Of a DNA stretch of 15,414 nucleotides, positions 1 to 5,454 are shown piece by piece. The stretch is from an uncultured Christensenella sp. Its GTDB lineage: Bacteria; Bacillota; Clostridia; Christensenellales; DTU072. A program made the translations under genes and the position numbers. The notes beneath the pieces were generated by a model, which saw only the letters and a list, made by a program, of their open reading frames with translations, was not told the DNA's origin and did not search any database. The stretch spans positions 1 to 15,414 of the forward strand of contig CAJLYQ010000051.1 in NCBI GenBank assembly GCA_905210905.1, in the 5' to 3' direction. The number at the start of each line of letters is the position of its first letter. The stretch's first letter is position 1.

Positions 1-333
<333 letters not shown>

Positions 334-358
334 GCAACCGTTTCGGTTGTATTTTTTT
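334..358 (+). terminator. Intrinsic terminator after 16S rRNA
   Basis: A short hairpin (CAACCG at 335-340, TTT loop, CGGTTG at 344-349, with a flanking G-T wobble) is followed by a run of seven T at 352-358. It is the first good rho-independent terminator downstream of 16S. Its position suggests that the transcript ends here instead of continuing into 23S. Confidence 0.65.
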
Positions 359-650
359 GTTCTTTTTTTTGCCTTTTGAGCCCTTTTTCTTGATTTTTAC
401 CCCTCACGTACTTCTGTACGCTTTGGGGAACGCGAAAAATCGCTTAAAAATCAAAAAAATAAAAAGAAATAATTAAATCTGATACCTTGTATGAATTTTA
501 AGCATTGTCCGGTCTTGTTTATCCGTGAATGCGCTTACAGGTTGCGCAAACGGAAAAACGGAATAGGGAAATTCCCTAATATCGGGTTATACGTGCCGGT
601 TCCGTTGGGCTTTAGGTTTAGGTGGGCGGCATTAGGAGAGAAAAAGATAT
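359..650. other. Intergenic stretch, low complexity, no gene recognised
   Basis: About 290 bases without a convincing gene. The left half is T-rich then A-rich and forms a long imperfect inverted repeat: TTGATTTTT (390-398) pairs with AAAAATCAA (446-454), CCCC (400-403) with GGGG (425-428), and CGTAC (407-411) with GTACG (416-420). The right half (478-640) holds a small palindrome around 566-580 (TAGGGAA/TTCCCTA) and nothing else I recognise. An 82-codon open frame at 228-476 runs across the terminator and the inverted repeat, has a low-complexity product and is not considered a gene. Confidence 0.5.
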
Positions 651-676
651 AAAAAAGAGCGGTGTCGCTCTTTTTT
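651..676 (-). terminator. Terminator of the acetyltransferase gene
   Basis: A perfect 11-bp inverted repeat (AAAAAAGAGCG at 651-661, loop GTGT, CGCTCTTTTTT at 666-676) lies 15 bases beyond the stop codon of the minus-strand acetyltransferase gene. The A-run and T-run on either side allow it to work in both directions. Confidence 0.85.
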
Positions 677-691
677 ACAGTTCGGAATAGT

Positions 692-1054
692 TTATTTGTG
701 GTTTTTGAAGTAAAACTCTTTGTCTTTGTCCGAAATCGGTCGAAGGGTGCGGCAAGGGTTGCCGACGGTTACGACGTTTGTGGGAACGTCTTTCGTTACT
801 ACGCTGCCTGCGCCGATTACCGAGTTTTCTCCGATTGTAACGCCGGGTAAAATTATTGCGCCTGCGCCGATCCAACAGTTTTCGCCGATTTCGGCAAACA
901 TATCTTTAAGCAAAGCCGCTCTCTTCTCCTGTTCCGAAGGTCGGGTCGAGTTGTAATCGTACAGTTTTTCCAGCGTTTTTAACTGTTCTGCGGCTAGTTT
1001 TTCATCGTTCGGCAAATATAGTGCTTCGCCGTGCATTTTTTCGTATATGGTCAT
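692..1054 (-). CDS. Sugar O-acetyltransferase (maltose/galactoside type), internally deleted
   Basis: The 120-residue product matches the maltose/galactoside O-acetyltransferase family, which moves an acetyl group from acetyl-CoA to a sugar. Residues 3-57 are the N-terminal Mac domain (MTIYEKMHGEALY start). Residues 60-104 are the last coils of the left-handed beta-helix (GENCWIGAGAIILPGVTIG, VIGAGSVVTKDVP, VGNPCR). Family members are about 185-200 residues long. Here the segment with the first beta-helix coils and the catalytic His (in the usual AGHP-type motif) is missing, and the join falls at I-G-E-N-C (56-60), a motif that occurs on both sides of the missing part. The frame stays open, with its own promoter (1082-1110), a GGAAAGG ribosome site and a terminator, so it is probably still expressed. 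Normal catalysis is unlikely. It could be a young pseudogene, a strain-specific deletion or an assembly collapse. Confidence 0.8.
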   Translation of the reverse strand: MTIYEKMHGEALYLPNDEKLAAEQLKTLEKLYDYNSTRPSEQEKRAALLKDMFAEIGENCWIGAGAIILPGVTIGENSVIGAGSVVTKDVPTNVVTVGNPCRTLRPISDKDKEFYFKNHK

Positions 1055-1081
1055 CGCGTATTTCCTTTCCTTTTACTATTG

Positions 1082-1110
1082 ATTGTAAGACGATTTGCGC
1101 GGCATTTCAA
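1082..1110 (-). promoter_or_regulatory. Promoter of the acetyltransferase gene
   Basis: Read on the minus strand there is a TTGAAA -35 box (1105-1110) and a TACAAT -10 box (1082-1087) separated by exactly 17 bases, placed about 30 bases before the start codon. It fits a vegetative sigma factor promoter, so the deleted acetyltransferase has its own start of transcription. Confidence 0.6.
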
Positions 1111-1120
1111 GAGCGAAAAA

Positions 1121-1136
1121 TGTTTAACGTGAAACG
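1121..1136. promoter_or_regulatory. Degenerate parS-like site
   Basis: TGTTTAACGTGAAACG matches the ParB-site form TGTTTCACGTGAAACA at 14 of 16 positions. It overlaps the last codons and stop of the metallophosphoesterase gene. Alone it would be weak; it is listed because an exact parS lies 4 kb away and another 14/16 site lies between them. Confidence 0.3.
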
Positions 1137-1933
1137 TGCGCTACGGGGATATGGTATTTATTGAAAAAACGGTAGTCGATACCGCTTACGCCTAATCCCC
1201 GACTGACTATCATTTTTGAATTGCCGCTTTCGTACCGTCCCGAAGTGTATTGGGGAAAGAAACCCTGATTTGGCGCGTAAAAAGCGGTTTTTCCTATGCG
1301 AAGAAGTCCGCCGTGGGCGTGCCCGGAAAAAACTACGTCCGGCGGCCGATCGGACGAAACGTATTCGGGGAATTTTTCGGGTCGGTGGGCAAGAAGAATG
1401 CGAACGTCTGCTTGTTTCGCCGTGTCGAACCCTTTTATTTTCTCGTCGTACGCGTAAGCGTCGCTTATTCCTATAAAACAAAGAGTTTTTCCGTCTTTTT
1501 TAACGGTTTCTGTTTCGTTTTGCAATACCGTTATTCCGTTCCGGCTTGCCGTAAGAACGAATTTATCGAGTATTTTGCTGCCGATTTCGTGGTTTCCGAT
1601 GACGAGAAAACAGCGTGAAAGGTCGCTGAGCGCGCGGAAAAACTCGCTTAAAGCGTCGAGATCGCTTTCCGTTGCGCTATCGTCGATAACGTCGCCGGTA
1701 AGCGCGACGAAATCCGGGGCGATTTTTCGTAGTTTGCTAAGAATTTCACCGAAAGAAAAGGCGTTTTGTGGATAATGCAAGTCGCTCAGGTGCGCAACGG
1801 TAAAACTCGGAGCGTTCGGCAGTGCTATGTCGAAGTCTTCGACTTGCAGATCGTTGCTGCATAAGTAACCGATCGAGGCGAGTATTATTGCGGCGAAAAG
1901 AATTATCCCGATACAAATCAACGCTTTGTCCAT
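1124..1933 (-). CDS. Membrane-anchored metallophosphoesterase (YkuE/YaeI-like)
   Basis: This 269-residue protein belongs to the calcineurin-like metallophosphoesterases, which use two metal ions to hydrolyse phosphoesters. All metal-site motifs are visible: DLH (D51, H53), GDVIDD (D81), GNHE (N114, H115), H183 in LAHRPE, and GHAHGG (H205, H207). A hydrophobic segment at residues 4-24 should anchor the catalytic domain on the outer face of the membrane, as in YkuE/YaeI-type proteins; some members act on lipid phosphates, but the substrate here is unknown. The ATG at 1933 is the only reasonable start, yet no good Shine-Dalgarno precedes it (CTAACCTTAT), so translation may be weak. A terminator-like hairpin lies in its leader. 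The acetyltransferase gene follows 69 bases downstream with its own promoter. Confidence 0.9.
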   Translation of the reverse strand: MDKALICIGIILFAAIILASIGYLCSNDLQVEDFDIALPNAPSFTVAHLSDLHYPQNAFSFGEILSKLRKIAPDFVALTGDVIDDSATESDLDALSEFFRALSDLSRCFLVIGNHEIGSKILDKFVLTASRNGITVLQNETETVKKDGKTLCFIGISDAYAYDEKIKGFDTAKQADVRILLAHRPEKFPEYVSSDRPPDVVFSGHAHGGLLRIGKTAFYAPNQGFFPQYTSGRYESGNSKMIVSRGLGVSGIDYRFFNKYHIPVAHVSR

Positions 1934-1972
1934 ATAAGGTTAGTTTATGAAAGTCGGCGCCAGGTTATTATG

Positions 1973-1997
1973 AAAAACGCCGTTTTTCGGCGTTTTT
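1973..1997. terminator. Terminator-like hairpin between divergent genes
   Basis: A perfect 10-bp stem (AAAAACGCCG at 1973-1982, TTTTT loop, CGGCGTTTTT at 1988-1997) carries A and T runs and would work in both directions. It sits 39 bases upstream of the metallophosphoesterase start, between two divergent genes, where no known transcript should end. It may insulate the two units or attenuate the metallophosphoesterase transcript. Confidence 0.6.
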
Positions 1998-2060
1998 CGA
2001 CGATTTTTGCGACAGGAAAACGAAAAAATAAAAAAATAAACGATTTTTTATATAAATTGC

Positions 2061-2088
2061 TTGCAATAATTCCGTTTAGTGGTATAAT
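2061..2088 (+). promoter_or_regulatory. htpG promoter
   Basis: A TTGCAA -35 box (2061-2066) and a perfect TATAAT -10 box (2083-2088) are 16 bases apart. Transcription should begin at about 2094-2096, inside the left arm of the CIRCE-like operator, so a bound repressor would block the start point. The boxes look like a vegetative sigma-A promoter, typical for HrcA-controlled genes. Confidence 0.75.
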
Positions 2089-2091
2089 AAA

Positions 2092-2118
2092 TTAGCAGTC
2101 GAAAGGGCTGACTGCTAA
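2092..2118 (+). promoter_or_regulatory. Variant CIRCE (HrcA-type) operator
   Basis: TTAGCAGTC (2092-2100), a 9-base spacer (2101-2109) and GACTGCTAA (2110-2118) form a perfect 9-9-9 inverted repeat. The known CIRCE operator is TTAGCACTC-N9-GAGTGCTAA. Architecture, spacing and eight of nine bases in each arm agree; the seventh base is changed from C to G in the left arm and the change is mirrored in the right arm. Its place over the start of transcription of a heat-shock gene supports HrcA repression. The hrcA gene is not in the window. Confidence 0.8.
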
Positions 2119-2145
2119 AAAATAAATAATTAAACGGAGGCGTTT

Positions 2146-3981
2146 ATGAAAAAGTTTAAGACAGAATCGCAAAAAGTGCTTGATTTGATGATCAATTCGA
2201 TTTACACGCACAAGGAGATATTCATTCGTGAACTTCTGAGCAATGCGAGCGACGCCATCGATAAACTGTACTATAAAAGTCTTACCGATGGCATAAGCGG
2301 ACTTACCAGAGAGGATTTTGCAATCGAAATTAAGGCAGATAAGGACGCGCGCACGCTTACGATCAGCGATAACGGTATCGGAATGACGGAAGACGAACTC
2401 GACAAGAACCTCGGCGTAATTGCTCGTAGCGGATCGCAGGAATTCAAGAAAAACGTTGAAAATACCGAAGATATCAACATTATCGGTCAATTCGGCGTAG
2501 GTTTTTATTCCGCGTTTATGGTAAGCGACAGGGTTGAAGTCGTGAGCAAGGCGTACGGAACGGACGAAGCGCACGTTTGGATCAGCAACGGCAGCGACGG
2601 TTATGAAATAAAACCTGCCGAACGCGACGGACACGGTACTACGATTACGATGCACATAAGGCCAGATACCGAAGAAGAAAAATACGGGCTTTTCCTTGAA
2701 GAATACGAGATAAAAGACCTTGTAAAGAAGTATTCGGACTACATTCGCTATCCTATTAAAATGGAAACCACGCAGTACAGGGAAGTGGACGGCAAACAGG
2801 AAAGTTATAAAGCGGAAGAAACGCTTAATAGTATGGTTCCGCTGTGGAAAAAGAACAAAAACGAGATAAAAAAGGAAGAATACGAGGCGTTTTATCGCGA
2901 TATGTTCTACGATTACGAAGCGCCGGCGAGAGTTATTCACACTTCGGCGGAAGGTAAAGTCGACTATAAAGCGTTGCTTTTTATCCCGTCGCATCCGCAG
3001 TTCGATTATTACACGAAGAATTTCGAAAAAGGACTTCGTCTGTATACCGACGGCGTGCTGATTACCGACTGCTGCAAGGACCTTTTGCCCGATTATTTCG
3101 GATTCGTAAAAGGTTTGGTCGACAGTCAACTGACGCTTAACGTTTCCCGTGAAACAATTCAGCATAACAGCCAACTTCGTTTTATCGCGAACAACATCGA
3201 AAAGAAGATAAAGAGCGAACTCGAAGCGATGATAAACACGGACAGAGAAACGTACGAAAAGTTCTATAAAGGGTTCGGCAGACAACTTAAATACGGTATT
3301 TACGAGAGTTACGGCGCGAAAAAAGACGTTTTGCAAGACCTGCTTATGTTCCATTCGATTAAGGAAGATAAACTCGTTACGCTCAAAGAATACGTCGAAA
3401 AAATGCTCGAATCGCAAAAAGGCATTTACTACGCGACGGGCAACACCGTAGAGGCGATAAAGGCTCTGCCGCTTTGCGAAAAGATACTCGACGACGGTTA
3501 CGACATCCTTTGCCTTACCGAAGATATCGACGAATTCGTGATTAAGGTAATGCAAAACTACGACGGCAAAGAGTTTAAGGCAATCTCGGCGTACGACGAA
3601 ACTTCGGCGGAAGTTGCGGTCGAGAACAAAGAACTTACCGACTTCATCAAAGAATCGCTCGGCGATAAAGTAAGCGAAGTTAAGTTAACCAACCGTCTGA
3701 AATCTCACCCGGTCTGCATTACGACGAAAGGCGAACTTTCCACCGAAATGGAAAAAGTGCTTAACCGCGCGCCCGACGCTCAGGCGGGGATTAAATCGGA
3801 AAAAGTGCTTGAAATCAACGCAAATCACCCGATTTACGAAAAACTCGTCAAGTATTTTGCCGAAGACAAGGACAAGGTAAAGAAACTTTCCGAAGTGTTG
3901 TTTGAACAAGCGATGCTTATCGAAGGCGTTGCTCCGGAAAATCCGACCAACCTTGCCGCGCTTATCTGCGAACTTGTTTAA
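2146..3981 (+). CDS. htpG: Molecular chaperone HtpG (Hsp90)
   Basis: Cytosolic ATP-driven Hsp90 chaperone that helps mature or rescue client proteins, often together with DnaK. The 611-residue length is close to the bacterial norm (about 620-640). The GHKL ATPase domain (about 1-215) shows ELLSNASDA (E29 general base, N33), DNGIGM (D75, G79) and GQFGVGFYSAF (114-124). The middle domain carries the LNVSRETIQ catalytic loop with R335, and the dimerisation domain ends with the family-typical NPTNLAALI near the C-terminus. The start is set by GGAGG at 2136-2140, five bases before the ATG. It is a single-gene unit with its own promoter, a variant CIRCE operator and a terminator, so heat-shock control by an HrcA protein is likely. 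Nothing in the protein looks damaged. Confidence 0.97.
   Translation: MKKFKTESQKVLDLMINSIYTHKEIFIRELLSNASDAIDKLYYKSLTDGISGLTREDFAIEIKADKDARTLTISDNGIGMTEDELDKNLGVIARSGSQEFKKNVENTEDINIIGQFGVGFYSAFMVSDRVEVVSKAYGTDEAHVWISNGSDGYEIKPAERDGHGTTITMHIRPDTEEEKYGLFLEEYEIKDLVKKYSDYIRYPIKMETTQYREVDGKQESYKAEETLNSMVPLWKKNKNEIKKEEYEAFYRDMFYDYEAPARVIHTSAEGKVDYKALLFIPSHPQFDYYTKNFEKGLRLYTDGVLITDCCKDLLPDYFGFVKGLVDSQLTLNVSRETIQHNSQLRFIANNIEKKIKSELEAMINTDRETYEKFYKGFGRQLKYGIYESYGAKKDVLQDLLMFHSIKEDKLVTLKEYVEKMLESQKGIYYATGNTVEAIKALPLCEKILDDGYDILCLTEDIDEFVIKVMQNYDGKEFKAISAYDETSAEVAVENKELTDFIKESLGDKVSEVKLTNRLKSHPVCITTKGELSTEMEKVLNRAPDAQAGIKSEKVLEINANHPIYEKLVKYFAEDKDKVKKLSEVLFEQAMLIEGVAPENPTNLAALICELV
3141..3156. promoter_or_regulatory. 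Degenerate parS-like site inside htpG
   Basis: CGTTTCCCGTGAAACA agrees at 14 of 16 positions with TGTTTCACGTGAAACA. It encodes the conserved V-S-R-E-T of the Hsp90 catalytic loop, so protein constraint may be the whole explanation. It is noted because it lies midway between the two other parS-like sites. Confidence 0.2.
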
Positions 3982-3999
3982 GAGCGCGAAACGCGAAGA

Positions 4000-4030
4000 A
4001 AAGGACCGCCTTAAAAAGCGGTTCTTTTTA
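4000..4030 (+). terminator. htpG terminator
   Basis: A 10-bp stem with one wobble pair (AAAGGACCGC at 4000-4009, loop 4010-4017, GCGGTTCTTT at 4018-4027) runs into a T tract, 19 bases after the htpG stop. The next promoter begins two bases later. Confidence 0.85.
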
Positions 4031-4031
4031 T

Positions 4032-4060
4032 TTGAAGAGAAAGGAAGTTTGTTGTATAAT
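4032..4060 (+). promoter_or_regulatory. Promoter of the phosphodiesterase-phosphatase operon
   Basis: TTGAAG (4032-4037) and TATAAT (4055-4060) are exactly 17 bases apart. The transcript should start near 4067. This rules out a TTG start codon at 4032, which would be the -35 box itself, and favours the ATG at 4083 with GGAG at 4074-4077. Confidence 0.75.
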
Positions 4061-4082
4061 TAACGTTATGGACGGAGAAAAA

Positions 4083-4604
4083 ATGCTGTATATGGCGGTT
4101 GCGGACCTGCACGGAAATGCGTCCGCTTACGAGAAAATAAGAGATAAAGCGAAAGAACTTAACCCGGATAAACTGTTTTTTCTGGGCGATTTCGGCGGCG
4201 AGCCTGCCTGGATTAACAACGTCGTTCTGGACAAAATTTATTGTCCGATAATCGGCGTGCAGGGCAACAACGACAGTCTTTCTTTTATGGAAAGCCTTAA
4301 TCTCGGCAATCAGGGGCGGTTCTATACCGAAGAACTCGGAGGAAGAAAACTTTTCTTTACTCACGGTCATTTGTACGGCAGGACGGGTATTCCGCCGGTA
4401 CTCGGAGAAGGGAATATAATCTTTTACGGACACTACCACTTCCCCGAACTGTACAACAAACACGGAGTATGGCACGTATGCGTGGGTAGCGCAGGCTTGC
4501 CGGCGATAGGTGCGGAAGCGACGTATTGTCTGTTTGACGGTGAAAAAATCCGTATTTTGTCGCTCGATACCGACGAAACGGTGGTCGAAAGGAGTTTGGA
4601 ATGA
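4083..4604 (+). CDS. YfcE/MJ0936-type metallophosphodiesterase
   Basis: A small cytosolic metal-dependent phosphodiesterase of the calcineurin-like superfamily. With the chosen start it has 173 residues, the usual size of the YfcE/MJ0936 group. Metal-site motifs are DLHGN (D8, H10), GDFGG (D36), GNND (N62-D64), the THGH motif and GHYHFPE. Members hydrolyse phosphodiesters in vitro, and the natural substrate is mostly unknown. The frame is open upstream to a TTG at 4032 and an ATG at 4068; both are unlikely because the promoter places the transcript start at about 4067, and the ATG at 4083 has a GGAG site five bases before it. The stop overlaps the next start (ATGA), so the two proteins are probably made together. 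Confidence 0.9.
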   Translation: MLYMAVADLHGNASAYEKIRDKAKELNPDKLFFLGDFGGEPAWINNVVLDKIYCPIIGVQGNNDSLSFMESLNLGNQGRFYTEELGGRKLFFTHGHLYGRTGIPPVLGEGNIIFYGHYHFPELYNKHGVWHVCVGSAGLPAIGAEATYCLFDGEKIRILSLDTDETVVERSLE

Positions 4605-5065
4605 AAAAAATAATGTTCGTTTGCCACGGCAATATATGCCGTTCGCCGACCGCCGAGTTCGTGATGAAAGATATTGTTAAAAAAGCGGGGAAAGAAAACG
4701 AATACCTGATTTGTTCCGCCGCAACGAGCACGGAAGCGATCGGCTGCCATATATACTACCCGGCGAAAAAGGAACTCGACAAAAGGGGTGTAAAAACCGA
4801 TGACAGGCGAGCCGTGCAAGTGCAACGCTCGGATTACGACAAATACGACCTGTTCGTGATTATGGACGGACGGAACGAGATAAATCTCCTTAAATGCTTC
4901 GGCGGAAAAGACGAAAAGGGCAAAATCAAAAAACTGCTCAACTTCACGCCCGAAGGCGGCGACGTGGCGGATCCGTGGTATACCGATAGGTTTGACGTCG
5001 CTTTCGACGAGATTTATCGCGGTTGCTGCGCACTTTTCGAGTATTTGGAGAGAAAAGACCGATAA
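4601..5065 (+). CDS. Low-molecular-weight protein tyrosine phosphatase
   Basis: A cytosolic phosphatase that removes phosphate from tyrosine (in some relatives arginine) of proteins. At 154 residues it is of normal size. The P-loop CX5R-S is at residues 8-15 (C8-HGNIC-R14-S15), and the general-acid Asp is D124 in the DPWY motif. GGAG at 4591-4594 lies inside the end of the upstream gene, and the ATGA overlap indicates translational coupling. In Bacillota such enzymes often oppose a tyrosine or arginine kinase, but no kinase lies nearby. Arsenate reductases share the fold, but the DPWY motif and N-terminal P-loop fit a phosphatase better. Confidence 0.93.
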   Translation: MKKIMFVCHGNICRSPTAEFVMKDIVKKAGKENEYLICSAATSTEAIGCHIYYPAKKELDKRGVKTDDRRAVQVQRSDYDKYDLFVIMDGRNEINLLKCFGGKDEKGKIKKLLNFTPEGGDVADPWYTDRFDVAFDEIYRGCCALFEYLERKDR

Positions 5066-5075
5066 TCCGATGAAT

Positions 5076-5091
5076 TGTTCCACGTGAAACA
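5076..5091. promoter_or_regulatory. parS: parS centromere site (ParB/Spo0J binding)
   Basis: TGTTCCACGTGAAACA is identical over all 16 bases to the classic Bacillus subtilis parS sequence. It lies outside any gene, 11 bases after the phosphatase stop. ParB loads here with CTP, spreads, and recruits SMC to segregate the origin region. parS sites cluster near oriC in most bacteria, so this window probably lies in the origin half of the chromosome. parA and parB are not in the window. Confidence 0.93.
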
Positions 5092-5286
5092 ATGAAATTT
5101 TATTTGTACGCAAATTTTGCTCCGACCCGAAACGGCAAAAGACGGGCGAAAAGCGGCAAGAAAAACACCGAAAAGCAAGGTTTTTCGGCAAAAACAAGCC
5201 GTTTGCGACGTGGCGCGCAATATTAAAGTTTTGCCGTAATCGGACGGGAGTAGTGCGGATATACGGATAAACAATTCTAAAAAAAT

Positions 5287-5316
5287 ACGAGCGGAGAAAA
5301 TTTCCGCTCGTTTTTT
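5287..5316 (+). terminator. Intrinsic terminator (plus strand)
   Basis: A 9-bp stem (ACGAGCGGA at 5287-5295, TCCGCTCGT at 5303-5311) is followed by a T run to 5316. It probably ends the phosphatase operon transcript, although it lies 220 bases past the stop codon, which leaves a long 3' tail containing parS. Confidence 0.75.
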
Positions 5317-5403
5317 ACTCTATTAAACGGTCAAATAACCCTTTGCGTACGCTGTTGCGCCGTTTATCTATAATCGGCGGATTTTATAAAAACGTTTTTT
5401 CAT

Positions 5404-5440
5404 AAAAAAATACCGTGTTCCGAAAAGAACACGGTATTTT
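5404..5440 (-). terminator. nifJ terminator
   Basis: A perfect 14-bp stem (AAAATACCGTGTTC at 5407-5420, loop of six, GAACACGGTATTTT at 5427-5440) lies just beyond the nifJ stop. On the minus strand it runs into a T tract. Confidence 0.9.
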
Positions 5441-5454
5441 AGTTAAAGCGTCAA

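Larger units (their letters stand above)
5066..5454. other. Convergent intergenic region
   Basis: A 389-base gap between convergent genes. It holds the exact parS (5076-5091), a plus-strand terminator (5287-5316) and the nifJ terminator (5404-5440). A weak hairpin (CCGAAAA at 5168-5174 with TTTTCGG at 5182-5188) is also present. I found no credible coding frame, tRNA or known RNA family in the remainder. Confidence 0.6.

Noticed and set aside
2092..3555. 487-codon open frame opposite htpG
   Set aside because: Same codon-bias effect as opposite nifJ; the product is rich in Phe, Val and Arg without any recognisable domain.
4032..4082. Upstream TTG/ATG starts for the phosphodiesterase
   Set aside because: The TTG at 4032 is the -35 box and the predicted transcript starts near 4067, so only the ATG at 4083 has room for a ribosome site.
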